Below, piece after piece: positions 24,343 to 32,956 of a stretch of DNA of 34,989 bases. Source of the DNA: Anaerolineae bacterium. Lineage in GTDB: Bacteria > Chloroflexota > Anaerolineae > 4572-78 > J111. A model generated the notes under the pieces. The model did no database searches and was not told the DNA's origin. It saw only the letters and a program-made list of their open reading frames with translations. Numbering within the stretch: the stretch's first letter is position 1; every line of letters begins with the position of its first letter. The stretch covers positions 1-34,989 of the forward strand of contig JAFGNV010000133.1 in NCBI GenBank assembly GCA_016926805.1, given 5' to 3'. Both the position numbers and the translations under genes were made by a program.

Positions 24343-25044
24343 TTATCTTGGCCGGGTGGGCTTGCCCGCAAAAGCGACATAGCCTCCCCCGGTAAGGCTC
24401 ATTATAATCCCCGTTACGGTTAACCACCACCCCCAACCCGGCGAAACCGGCTGATGGTAAACCTCTGTCATTGAGGTTTGAATCAGGCCAAACTGCCATA
24501 TTGGCCCAATAAGGGCAATCAAGCCCCCTCCCGCTAAAAGTATTACCAATATTCTTAAAGATAATTTTTTTAGGAGGGGGGCAATGATTGCCAGTCCAAC
24601 GGCTACCCCGGCCAGGACTGTTTGTAATCGAAATTCTGAGGCCAGTAAGGTGGAAGGTGTCCACACTGGCGAGAGCGACGCCAGGGCCAAGGGAATGGTT
24701 ACCAGTCGCATCAGCCAGCGTAGCCAGGTCGGCAGGGTGAGGTTTAGGTTTTCCGAGAAAATTGGCAGGGCCAGCATGGCCAGAAATAAAGGTGAGATAA
24801 AGTAAAGTCGCTCGATTTCCAACTGTAGCGTGCGTACTTCGGGTAAGAATTTTACAAATTCGGCTAGGCCAGGGCCGGTTAATTGTAAAGCCACGCTTTC
24901 CCGCCAAATCCACGGCAGAAAAGCCCCGCCAAGGCCGGTGAGGAGCAGACCCAAGGCAAGATTCCAGCTACCAAGTTGACCGGAGCCAAATAGCAATCTA
25001 ATCGTCGTTCGTAAATTCCCTCGCTCGGTGTACAAGAACTTCAT
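24343..25044 (-). CDS. Polytopic membrane protein of unknown function
   Basis: 233-residue protein with about six hydrophobic segments: near residues 28-47, 85-103, 113-130, 139-157, 164-182 and 205-225. The longest outside loop is at about 48-82. I recognise no family motif. The ATG overlaps the stop of the GT39 gene by four bases (ATGA), so translation is coupled and the product probably serves the same glycosylation step, perhaps as a small accessory subunit. Nothing more specific is supported. Confidence 0.65.
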   Translation of the reverse strand: MKFLYTERGNLRTTIRLLFGSGQLGSWNLALGLLLTGLGGAFLPWIWRESVALQLTGPGLAEFVKFLPEVRTLQLEIERLYFISPLFLAMLALPIFSENLNLTLPTWLRWLMRLVTIPLALASLSPVWTPSTLLASEFRLQTVLAGVAVGLAIIAPLLKKLSLRILVILLAGGGLIALIGPIWQFGLIQTSMTEVYHQPVSPGWGWWLTVTGIIMSLTGGGYVAFAGKPTRPR

Positions 25045-27584
25045 GGGTTAGGCCCTATCTCTATCATTGTTAATGTGACGCTGGTTCCGGCGGGGTGGCC
25101 GTTACTATCCAGTACATCCAGTCGTACCAGGGAATCGGCCAGGTATAAACCAACCTCCAGAGGATACTTACCGGGTATGAGATCGGGGGGAATCGAGATG
25201 GCGTGTTGGTCGGCGATGATCTGGCCGGGTTGCCAGAGGTTGGTGGGGTAGGTCCAACAGGCCGGCACGCCGTCAGCCTGGGCGACCGGGCCGGCATCAC
25301 CTTCCAGGTGGGCGAAAACCTGATAACTGGCTGGAATTGGCGCCAGAGCTTGCCAGTAAAGGGTGACAGGTAGTCGTCCACCGGGATAGGCTCGCCGGGG
25401 GTCAACGCTGTAACCGGTCAGGTTGGCCAGATTGCTAAAGTTAACGTCTAGCGCAACCGCACCCCGGGCGGAACGAGCAAAAGCGTCGGGAGTGGCGGTC
25501 TGGTCAAATTCGCGGGCCAGACTTTTTTCGTCCAAATCACCCAGGGCGAGCGTAGCCGGTGTTTGTTGCAAGATGCGCATCTGTTTTTGATTGGGTAACG
25601 TTACCCGGCCGATATTTTGGTAGTTGGTCTCAATGATTTCGGCGGGGATATCGACGGGGTCAATCAAATCGTCGGCCAAAAAGTAAAATTCCGGTTGTGG
25701 ATCGCAGGCGCGAGGCGCGCCACGGGTGTACCAGGTGGTTACATCCGGTTCTTCGTTGCTGCCATAGTCGCCAATCAGTTGGCCGGTGATGATCTTCTGA
25801 CCAACGGCTTTCCAGCCGGTGCGGTGGGCAAAGCCAAAGAAACCGGCCCGGGGCAGTTCCTGGTAGGGGTCCCAAAAAAGAGGCAGATTACCATCAGGAT
25901 AATCTTGCCAGTATTCCCGGTCGTGGCGTACAAAGGCATTCCACAAGAATATTGTGGATAAAACCAGCAAGACGGCCAGGAGATAATTAGAAGTGTGGTT
26001 TAGCCATCGCCAGCGAGGGTGGGGAATGTCGAAAAACGTATACCACGCCACGGCGGCCAGGAGTGACCAGGCCGGAATAATGGTGTAGATGTGGGTCAGA
26101 CCCAGCGCCACGACAAAATTATAGCCCAGAAACGGCGCCGCCAGCCATAGCACCAGCGCCTGGCCGTAACTGCCAAACGGAAGGGTAAAAAAGGCTCCCG
26201 CCAGCAACAGGGCAAATGGCAAAATCGACAGGTTGAGCGTATCCCAACTCAGCAGGCCGGGTTTGGCGATAACTGCGATCACGCCGACGGCCAGCAGAAT
26301 GGATACCCACCAACGCCCCCCTCGAGATTGCCGGACAAGCCAGATCAGCAGGCCAAAGACCAGTAGGCTGGTCAGGATGATGTAATACGACGAACTGTAA
26401 AATGCATTGAAGTGGAAAAAATTGGGCAGATTGTTGCGCAGTTCATTACCAATACGCCCGCCCACATATTCGCCGGTGTGATTGGTGCGTGGGTCGAGAG
26501 CGTAGGGTAGGTAAAAGGTAAGAGCGGTAAGGAGAAACGTAGCCAAAAAGAGCAAGCCCGATTTCAGGCTGGTGGCGCGTTGGTGGTTAATGTTGGACCA
26601 AAAATTATACCCATGGACGAGGATACGGGGTTTGGTTTCGGCGGCCAGTGGTTGGTGGTCGGTGGTTGTTGGGCCGGAGATGAATAACCAGATAATCGCC
26701 GGGATGACCAGGATAGCGTCGTAATGCGCCAGCAAGCCGATGCCCAGGCAAAGGCCGCCGAGGATGGCAAAACGGTATTGTTGAGTTTGGCGCCAATGAC
26801 ATATCAGTAAAAAAGCCAGGGCGCTCATCCATAGTACCAGCGCCTGGTATTGCACAATGCGGCCAAAAGCCACCGCAAAACCGTTAAAGGCAAAAAAACC
26901 AGCCGCCAGCCAACTGACCCGTTGCCCGCCCAATTCCTGGCCAATCAGGTAAATAGTGACAATTGCCAGCATAGCGGCCAGAGTGAAGGGGAGGCGAGCG
27001 CCCAACTCATTAATCGTTCCCGTGAGTCGCCAAAGAGCCAGGGGAAGCAATACCTCACCGGGGCCTTTGGATCGTAAAAAAAGGGCGTCCTCGTGGCCTT
27101 CCAGGGCTTCGGCGGCCGTAATCATTACCAGGGCTTCGTCACCCTGAAATTCGCTATAGTGTAAATTGGCGCCGCGCAGGAATAACGCGAGAAAGAGGGT
27201 CAAGACAAGAATAGGTGGTAAGAGATTGGGGCGAGTAAGGGTACTCTTCGCGTAGCCAGATTTGTTATATCTCAGAATAGGAATTAAGGCTAACGTGTCA
27301 AGAATGGCCAGTAATTGCCAGGTTTGTACCGGGCCAGGTAAATAGTGGAGCCAAAGCGTGGCGAGCATCGCCAGGGTGTAACTGAAGGCAGCGGCAATGA
27401 CCCAGCGGAGGAGGGGAGTAGAGGAAGCCAGGAGCCAGTTGGCCCAACTCAAGCCGGGCAACAAGTCAATGAGGAGGAGCGCGCCCGCCACGCGCAGGGG
27501 TGTAGCCTCAGGTAGTAGCAGGGCCAGGTTGGCAACCAGTAAGGCGGCTAAATAGCACCAGGGAAGTTTTTTGGCGAGTGTCAT
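25041..27584 (-). CDS. GT39-family glycosyltransferase, paralogue of 7589-10117
   Basis: 847-residue ArnT/PMT-type membrane glycosyltransferase. The first outside loop holds HYSEFQGDEALVMI with Asp149/Glu150, then LFLRSKGPGEVLLPLALWRL and GARLPFTLAA, each aligned with the paralogue at 7589 (HRKGPAQMLLP; ARLPFAVSS). About 12 membrane helices end near residue 545. The C-terminal part again has a GFAHRTGWKAVGQKI motif and a beta-rich end domain with LPVTLYWQALAPIP and YQVFAHLEGD. Within the shared design the sugar-loop sequences differ, so the acceptor may too. A hairpin terminator lies just upstream, so it should have its own promoter in 27585-27617, but none is clear. GGGGAT directly before the ATG is a poor SD. 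Confidence 0.85.
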   Translation of the reverse strand: MTLAKKLPWCYLAALLVANLALLLPEATPLRVAGALLLIDLLPGLSWANWLLASSTPLLRWVIAAAFSYTLAMLATLWLHYLPGPVQTWQLLAILDTLALIPILRYNKSGYAKSTLTRPNLLPPILVLTLFLALFLRGANLHYSEFQGDEALVMITAAEALEGHEDALFLRSKGPGEVLLPLALWRLTGTINELGARLPFTLAAMLAIVTIYLIGQELGGQRVSWLAAGFFAFNGFAVAFGRIVQYQALVLWMSALAFLLICHWRQTQQYRFAILGGLCLGIGLLAHYDAILVIPAIIWLFISGPTTTDHQPLAAETKPRILVHGYNFWSNINHQRATSLKSGLLFLATFLLTALTFYLPYALDPRTNHTGEYVGGRIGNELRNNLPNFFHFNAFYSSSYYIILTSLLVFGLLIWLVRQSRGGRWWVSILLAVGVIAVIAKPGLLSWDTLNLSILPFALLLAGAFFTLPFGSYGQALVLWLAAPFLGYNFVVALGLTHIYTIIPAWSLLAAVAWYTFFDIPHPRWRWLNHTSNYLLAVLLVLSTIFLWNAFVRHDREYWQDYPDGNLPLFWDPYQELPRAGFFGFAHRTGWKAVGQKIITGQLIGDYGSNEEPDVTTWYTRGAPRACDPQPEFYFLADDLIDPVDIPAEIIETNYQNIGRVTLPNQKQMRILQQTPATLALGDLDEKSLAREFDQTATPDAFARSARGAVALDVNFSNLANLTGYSVDPRRAYPGGRLPVTLYWQALAPIPASYQVFAHLEGDAGPVAQADGVPACWTYPTNLWQPGQIIADQHAISIPPDLIPGKYPLEVGLYLADSLVRLDVLDSNGHPAGTSVTLTMIEIGPNP

Positions 27585-27617
27585 ATCCCCGTCTGTGGTT
27601 TATGATGTCACAAAATC

Positions 27618-27650
27618 AACCGCCAAGACTCGCAAATTGTCTTGGCGGTT
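27618..27650 (-). terminator. Intrinsic terminator after the ornithine cyclodeaminase gene
   Basis: A perfect 12-bp stem AACCGCCAAGAC/GTCTTGGCGGTT (27618-27629, 27639-27650) with a 9-nt loop. The minus strand continues with GATTTTG and the plus strand with TTTGGTTTTTG, so it could work in both directions; only the minus-strand gene needs it. Confidence 0.75.
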
Positions 27651-27681
27651 TGGTTTTTGATTTGGTGTAGACTCAACCAGG

Positions 27682-28704
27682 TTAAGTAATAGGTGAGGTT
27701 TCAAGTTCCATAGCCGAACTGGCGACCCTTTGTCCCACTCCCAAAAAGAGCGCCTTTTCCAGAGCCAGGGCGCCAATGGCCGCATCTTGAGAGTCCAATC
27801 CGGTCAAATCGGCGACAGTAATCTGGGCGGGATGAGTTCGTCCGGGAATATTGCCGACAATTAGGTCGCCCAGATTACCCTGAACATTTTCCCTGCCAAT
27901 TGCTCCGGTGGCGAGACCATGGTGAATTTCGCCGACCGTGGCGCATTGTTCAAAATTATCAACGATGATGACCTCGGCCCGCTGGAGAACATTGGGATGC
28001 AGTTCTTGTTTATTTGGCTTGTCACTGCCAACGGCGATAATATGCGCCCCAGGTTTTAGCCACTCAGCCCGGATGAGGGGCTTATGGCTGGGGGTGGTGG
28101 TAATGATGACTGCGGCATCTTGCATAGCCGCCGCAATCGAAGGCGCAATTTCGACGTTTAAGTCGTGATCTTCAACAATTCGACGCGCATAAGAATCAAC
28201 GTTTACCGGCGTAGGCCCCCAAACAGCAACAGTTCCGATATTGGGTCGAACAGATAGCAGCGCCTTGATTTGGGCATAGGCCTGATTTCCCGACCCGATC
28301 ACGGCAACACGATCAAGTTGCTCGTTGGCCAGGTACTTGGCCGTCAGGGCCCCGGCGGCTCCGGCGCGCAGATTGGTCAGATAGCCATTGTCAAACATAA
28401 TGGCGGCCGGGTGTCCGGTGGCTGCGTCAAAAATAATCATTAATCCACTTTGCCGGGGTAGATTGATGGTGGGATTATCGCGGAAGTTACTGCCGACCTT
28501 GACTGCGTAGTAGGGGGTTTCGTCTACATACGCGCCTTTGACCTGGACTTCGCCCTTTACCTGGGGCAGGTTCAGAACAAAGTCGCCGGGCACATTCATC
28601 CGTCCCTCTGCCTGGGCGATAAAGGCCGCCTCCACCGCCTCAATCGTTTCGGCAACAGTGATAATTTGTCTTAATTCGTCTTCGTTAAGTAATAACAGGG
28701 GCAT
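27682..28704 (-). CDS. Ornithine cyclodeaminase / mu-crystallin family protein
   Basis: 340-residue NAD(P)-dependent enzyme of the OCD/mu-crystallin family (ornithine cyclodeaminase, alanine dehydrogenase, ketimine reductase). The substrate domain has VKVGSNFRDNP with the Lys of the carboxylate site and SGLMIIFDAATGHPAAIMFDNGYLT. The Rossmann fold starts VAVIGSGNQAYAQIKAL. GAHIIAVGSDKPNKQEL carries the Asp that acts in catalysis in Pseudomonas ornithine cyclodeaminase. All key positions are present, but sequence alone does not choose between the activities. The ATG at 28704 (not the upstream in-frame codon) matches the family N terminus MPLLLLNEDEL; there is no SD. It is monocistronic: a promoter at 28767 and a terminator at 27618. 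Confidence 0.88.
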   Translation of the reverse strand: MPLLLLNEDELRQIITVAETIEAVEAAFIAQAEGRMNVPGDFVLNLPQVKGEVQVKGAYVDETPYYAVKVGSNFRDNPTINLPRQSGLMIIFDAATGHPAAIMFDNGYLTNLRAGAAGALTAKYLANEQLDRVAVIGSGNQAYAQIKALLSVRPNIGTVAVWGPTPVNVDSYARRIVEDHDLNVEIAPSIAAAMQDAAVIITTTPSHKPLIRAEWLKPGAHIIAVGSDKPNKQELHPNVLQRAEVIIVDNFEQCATVGEIHHGLATGAIGRENVQGNLGDLIVGNIPGRTHPAQITVADLTGLDSQDAAIGALALEKALFLGVGQRVASSAMELETSPIT

Positions 28705-28709
28705 GAGTA

Positions 28710-28752
28710 ATGAACAATGAGTCAATGAACAATGGACCGATCATGAATAATG
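28710..28752 (-). repeat. Triplicated CATTGTTCAT repeat in the OCD leader
   Basis: The decamer ATGAACAATG (plus strand) occurs at 28710-28719 and 28725-28734, with a one-base variant ATGAATAATG at 28743-28752. All lie between the predicted transcription start and the start codon, and they leave no room for a normal SD. Confidence 0.5.
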
Positions 28753-28766
28753 GTGATGTGTACATA

Positions 28767-28775
28767 AGTATAGCA
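28767..28775 (-). promoter_or_regulatory. Extended -10 promoter of the OCD gene
   Basis: TGC-TATACT on the minus strand (28775-28767), within the text TATGCTATACT that closely resembles the PHAX promoter (TATGCTATTAT). No clear -35. The leader would be about 56 nt. Confidence 0.5.
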
Positions 28776-28814
28776 TAGATTGCGCCAGAGAGAAACTTGG
28801 TTGGACTTAGTCGT

Positions 28815-29954
28815 TCAGGAGAGGAGGGTTTGATAGACCTTCAGTAGCCGTTGGGCGGCCGCGGCCCAGGTGAATTTTTTTGCCTGCGCAAAACCTTCTT
28901 TGATGACTTTCTGGCGCAGGGTGGTATCGACAGAGAGGCGAGATAAGGCTTCGGCCAGGGCAGGAATGTCGGCGGCTGAAACCTGCAGGGCAGCCTGACC
29001 GGCCACCTCCGGTAGAGAGGAATTGTTGGCGCAGACCACGGGCGTACCACAGGCCATCGCCTCAATGACGGGGATGCCAAAGCCTTCGTAATGCGAGGGA
29101 AAGGCAAAAATGTCGGCCAGACTGTAGAGGGCGGGCAGGTCATCGTCGGCCACAAAGCCGATCAGGTGAATTCTCTCCGATACCGGCGATTGTGCTGCGG
29201 CCTTGAAGATTTCAGAATAAAGCCAACCTTTGCCACCGCCGATGACCAGATGATGCGTTTCTCCCGCTAGCGACTGGGAGAAGGCTTCAATCAGGCCGGT
29301 AAAATTCTTCCTGGGTTGCAGCGTACCCAACCCCAGAATAAATTTTTCTGAAGGCAGATGATAACGACGACGTATTGCCGCCAGTTTTTGAGAATCGGTG
29401 ATGGGCCGAAAGCGTTCTTCAACTCCAGCCCCCACTACCGTGATTTTTTTGGCGGGAGTGGCAAAAATCTCGATGAGATCATTTTTGGTGTTGAAGGAAT
29501 CGGCCAGAACGTGATCAGCCCGGGCCAGGCTGCGGGGTACGACCATGTTCAGCCAGCGACGCAGACTGTCAACTGCGCCCTGGGGATGGCGGATAAACGA
29601 CAGGTCGTGAACCGTCAACAGGGTTTTGGCTCGACGCACAGGCGGGAGGATGAAATTGGGAGAGTGAAACAAATCCATCTCACCGGCAAACCATTCCACC
29701 GGAATGGGCAAGTAGAAGCGATGCCAGCCGATGGTCATCCAGCGCTCGGAAAACGGGTAGAGTTTGTAATCAAAATTGGGATATAACTGGAACGAGGCCA
29801 GACCCTGACGGGGGGCGTCGGGATTAATAAGCAAAGTGTAGTGGTTTTGGTTATCCAACCCGGCCAGGGTTGTAACCAAACCCCGCGCATATCGTCCGAT
29901 GCCACCGCTTTGTTTGAGGGCGGCGGTGTAATCAATGGCGACTCTCACCCTCAT
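28815..29954 (-). CDS. GT4-family glycosyltransferase
   Basis: 379-residue GT-B glycosyltransferase of family GT4, acting on the cytoplasmic side. The N-terminal domain begins VRVAIDYTAALKQSGGIGRYARGL, with the Gly-rich acceptor loop. The C-terminal nucleotide-sugar domain carries LGLGTLQPRKNFTGLIEAF, then HYEGFGIPVIEAMACGTPVVCAN, the E-x7-E motif that binds the donor, and SSLPEVAGQAAL. Length is normal and the protein looks intact. The sugar is unknown. It is the last gene of the aspS/polysaccharide operon, 16 nt after gtrA. It probably adds sugars to the repeat unit or lipid carrier polymerised by the neighbouring Wzy_C protein. Confidence 0.9.
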   Translation of the reverse strand: MRVRVAIDYTAALKQSGGIGRYARGLVTTLAGLDNQNHYTLLINPDAPRQGLASFQLYPNFDYKLYPFSERWMTIGWHRFYLPIPVEWFAGEMDLFHSPNFILPPVRRAKTLLTVHDLSFIRHPQGAVDSLRRWLNMVVPRSLARADHVLADSFNTKNDLIEIFATPAKKITVVGAGVEERFRPITDSQKLAAIRRRYHLPSEKFILGLGTLQPRKNFTGLIEAFSQSLAGETHHLVIGGGKGWLYSEIFKAAAQSPVSERIHLIGFVADDDLPALYSLADIFAFPSHYEGFGIPVIEAMACGTPVVCANNSSLPEVAGQAALQVSAADIPALAEALSRLSVDTTLRQKVIKEGFAQAKKFTWAAAAQRLLKVYQTLLS

Positions 29955-29970
29955 CCCATTTCAACAGTTC

Positions 29971-30447
29971 TTACAGCCCCCGGTACGTCCATAGTCGATT
30001 TGCGCCAAAATTCCAGAAGAGAACGACAAGAATGGCAATAGCCTTGGCCACGTTGTAGCTCCAGGGTTCGCCGATGTGGCCGATGAGCAGGGCGTTGATG
30101 CCAACCACAATAACATTGTTGATAACCAGGCCGATGATGTTAACCAGGGTAAATTGGGGTAATTGCTTGCGTTTTTTGCGAGCACGAGATTCAGGAAAGG
30201 TCCACAGCCGGTTCCAGGTAAAATTGCTGAGAATGGCGGCGCAAACAGAGATGGTGTTAGCCAGCAGCAGATTCCCGTTGATTTGCGGCCACACATTCCA
30301 GCCAAGTACGTTCTCAATAACATACAGGCTGAGATTCAAAAGTGTGAAATCAATAACCGCGCCGACGGCCCCCACAATGGCGAATTTAATAAAGCGGGAG
30401 AGTTCTTTAGGATGGGTTTGATGAAGGTTAGTGATGGTTTCAATCAT
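29971..30447 (-). CDS. GtrA family membrane protein
   Basis: 158-residue GtrA-like protein with four membrane helices (about residues 22-42, 56-77, 93-115, 122-145). Motifs RFIKFAIVGAVGAVIDFTLLN, SNFTWNRLWTF and FWNFGANRLWTY are typical of the family, whose members are thought to flip or pass polyprenyl-phosphate sugars across the membrane. It would therefore supply donors to GT39-type enzymes or to the polymerase beside it. The frame opens at 30486, but ATG 30447 gives an 8-nt overlap with the ligase gene rather than 47, and a typical N terminus. Confidence 0.85.
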   Translation of the reverse strand: MIETITNLHQTHPKELSRFIKFAIVGAVGAVIDFTLLNLSLYVIENVLGWNVWPQINGNLLLANTISVCAAILSNFTWNRLWTFPESRARKKRKQLPQFTLVNIIGLVINNVIVVGINALLIGHIGEPWSYNVAKAIAILVVLFWNFGANRLWTYRGL

Positions 30448-32002
30448 TGACGAGTCTTTTCCTTGTTTTGGCATTGGCGTAGACAATCGAAATCAGAGCC
30501 AGGATGATGGCCACGTGCAGATACATCCCTTGCACGTATAAATTATCAAATAAATTATGCAGATGTAAATGAACCAATATGCCCAGTCCCCCGGCGGCTA
30601 CGGCCCGCTCAAAACCAGAACTGCGGCAAACGGCCAGCCATGTTACCCCAAAAGTTGAAATCCAGAAAATCAGATAACCACTGATACCCACCAGCCCGGT
30701 CTCTGCGCCGATATTGAGCAGGTAGTTATGGGCGTGTCCCAGCGGGTTCAGCCAGCGTCCCACGGCATAGACCGGATAAATTACGGCATAATTGCCAAAA
30801 CCGACGCCCAACCAGGGATGGTCTCGCCACATTTCGCGGGCCGCCTGCCAATGGGCCAATCGTTCGATGGTGGCAAAGTTGGCATCGGTCACTTCCAGGG
30901 TAGAAATATCGCTGATGGAGGCGATGGCCAACGCATCGGCAAAGCGCTGAATGACGGCACTGTAGGGCGTGCCTTGTTCGTCTGCACCGGACTCAGACAT
31001 ACCGAGGTCAATCGCGCTGCTCAAAAAGATTACCGCGCCAAGCAAGACCAATATAGCCAGAGTTGCTGCCGGTTTTTTGCTCAACGCGATGAGTGTTACC
31101 AGGGCAGCGATAGCAAATCCCAACCAGGCTGCTCGTGATTGTGAGGCAAAGAGCGCAGCCAACATTAATAGAAATGGCGCGCCAAGCATGGCCACAACAA
31201 GGACTCTGGTAGCCACTCCTGTTGATTGATTGCGCTGGCCAAAGTGGGAAAATCCCCAAATCGCTACCGCCAGCGCCAGGGGTAGTCCCAGGCCCAGGTA
31301 ACCGGCGTAGGGATTGGGCTGGGCAAAGGCGCCGTAGGCTCGCAAAAACCGACCGCCAAAGAGTAAAAATCCCTCCGGCCCTATTTTGAAGATGAATTGG
31401 TATAGCCCCAAAACAGCCTGGGCCATCCCTGTCAATAAGATGGTCGCCACAACCCATTTGAAGTGTTGGGCAGGCAACAGGGCAATCACCAGCAGGTAGA
31501 GGGCTAACATCTCGAACCATTTAACGGTTTCAACCAGACTGGCGCCAATGGATAAGGTATTGAGCCACGATAGACTGACACAGCCCAGAAATATCAAAAA
31601 GGGCCAACGCAATGGCGCAGCTGAACCAAGTGGCCGACCAGGCGGAAACAGGGAGGGATAATGCTGACTCATTGACAGTTGCAGCAGCCAGGCAGTGAGG
31701 CCCAGAACCAGGATGGCTTCCATCAATCCAACCCTGAAACCAGCCAGCGTAACCGCAAGCAGGGAACTGAAAGGAATGAGGGGAATGAGCAGGTACAGGC
31801 TCAGGATAGGATAACGCAGCAGTAACATCAAGATGACCGCCCCACCCAACAGACAGCCGGTGGTTTTTACCGGCAGCCAAGCGATGGCCAACCCCAGGGT
31901 AATAACACCTGCCGTCAGCAGGGGACGATAGAGTCTGCTGTGGACAGGTGGGGCAGGGAGGGTCAGGGCCAGGAATTTACCGAACACGAAATTGAACACC
32001 AT
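30440..32002 (-). CDS. O-antigen ligase / polymerase (Wzy_C family)
   Basis: 520-residue protein with about 12 membrane helices and one large outside loop. The Wzy_C region (about 215-460) has AYGAFAQPNPYAGYLGLGLPLAL, SQSRAAWLGF, and the loop WQAAREMWRDHPWLGVGFGNY with GHAHNYLLNIGAETGLVG, whose His is characteristic. Such proteins polymerise or attach surface glycans from undecaprenyl-linked precursors. In an organism without lipopolysaccharide it would more likely act on exopolysaccharide or wall glycan. TGATG at 32004-32000 joins it to UXS, with no SD of its own, so translation is coupled. gtrA overlaps its end. Confidence 0.85.
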   Translation of the reverse strand: MVFNFVFGKFLALTLPAPPVHSRLYRPLLTAGVITLGLAIAWLPVKTTGCLLGGAVILMLLLRYPILSLYLLIPLIPFSSLLAVTLAGFRVGLMEAILVLGLTAWLLQLSMSQHYPSLFPPGRPLGSAAPLRWPFLIFLGCVSLSWLNTLSIGASLVETVKWFEMLALYLLVIALLPAQHFKWVVATILLTGMAQAVLGLYQFIFKIGPEGFLLFGGRFLRAYGAFAQPNPYAGYLGLGLPLALAVAIWGFSHFGQRNQSTGVATRVLVVAMLGAPFLLMLAALFASQSRAAWLGFAIAALVTLIALSKKPAATLAILVLLGAVIFLSSAIDLGMSESGADEQGTPYSAVIQRFADALAIASISDISTLEVTDANFATIERLAHWQAAREMWRDHPWLGVGFGNYAVIYPVYAVGRWLNPLGHAHNYLLNIGAETGLVGISGYLIFWISTFGVTWLAVCRSSGFERAVAAGGLGILVHLHLHNLFDNLYVQGMYLHVAIILALISIVYANAKTRKRLVND

Positions 32003-32943
32003 CAGACAGAGGTTCGAAAATACTCAACGGTTTTACGCAGACCCTCGTCAATGGAAATCTTTGGCTCCCAATTCAGAATACGACGGGCTTTGCCGATGTC
32101 GGGGCGGCGAACTTTAGGGTCGTCCTTGATCCGCTCGTCGGTTGGTTTCACAAAGGTAATCTCGGAACTACTGCTGGTTATTTCGATTACTTTTTGGGCA
32201 AATTCCAAAATGGTCATCTCGTTGGGGTTGCCGATGTTGACTGGCTGGACTTCAGTGGAAAGCAGTAGACGGTAAATGCCATCTATCAGATCGTCCACAA
32301 AGCAGAAGGCGCGGGTGCGACTTCCGTCGCCGTAAACAGTGAGCGGGTCGCCGCGCAACGCCTGGCCGATGAAATTGGGCACCACCCGGCCGTCGTTGAG
32401 CCGCATGCGCGGACCGTAGGTGTTAAAAATGCGCACAATACGCGTATCCAGATTATGATAACGGTGGTAGGCCATGGTCATTGCTTCGGCAAAACGTTTG
32501 GCCTCGTCGTACACGCCGCGAGGACCGATGGGATTGACGTTGCCCCAGTATTCTTCGGGTTGGGGGTGGATCAGCGGGTCGCCATAGATTTCGGAAGTGG
32601 AGGCCAGCAAAAAGCGGGCCTTCTTTTCTTTGGCCAGTCCCAGGGCTTTGTGGGTGCCCAGTGCGCCAACTTTGAGCGTGGGAATAGGGTATTCCAGATA
32701 GTCGATGGGGCTGGCGGGTGAGGCAAAATGTAGGACGGCATCCAACGGCCCTTCGACATAAATGTAATTGGTCACATCGTGTTTGATAAACAAAAAATCA
32801 TCGCGCCCCGCCAGGTGCTCGATGTTGGCCGTTTTGCCGGTGATGAGGTTGTCCATGGCAATCACGGTGTGGTCTTCGGTCAAAAATCGGTCACACAGGT
32901 GCGAGCCAAGAAACCCGGCCCCGCCAGTGATTAAAATGCGCAT
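32002..32943 (-). CDS. NAD-dependent epimerase, UDP-glucuronate decarboxylase type
   Basis: 313-residue extended short-chain dehydrogenase. The Rossmann motif is [12 protein letters not shown]; the active site is Tyr145-x3-Lys149 in [12 protein letters not shown] with the Ser/Thr of [21 protein letters not shown] and [10 protein letters not shown] are hallmarks of the UDP-xylose synthase group, which makes UDP-xylose from UDP-glucuronate. A related UDP-sugar epimerase remains possible. The frame opens at a TTG (32955), but ATG 32943 follows GGAGA at 5 nt. It lies 13 nt after aspS and overlaps the O-antigen ligase start by one base, so a pentose is probably built into that glycan. Confidence 0.88.
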   Translation of the reverse strand: MRILITGGAGFLGSHLCDRFLTEDHTVIAMDNLITGKTANIEHLAGRDDFLFIKHDVTNYIYVEGPLDAVLHFASPASPIDYLEYPIPTLKVGALGTHKALGLAKEKKARFLLASTSEIYGDPLIHPQPEEYWGNVNPIGPRGVYDEAKRFAEAMTMAYHRYHNLDTRIVRIFNTYGPRMRLNDGRVVPNFIGQALRGDPLTVYGDGSRTRAFCFVDDLIDGIYRLLLSTEVQPVNIGNPNEMTILEFAQKVIEITSSSSEITFVKPTDERIKDDPKVRRPDIGKARRILNWEPKISIDEGLRKTVEYFRTSV

Positions 32944-32956
32944 TCTTTTCTCCAAA

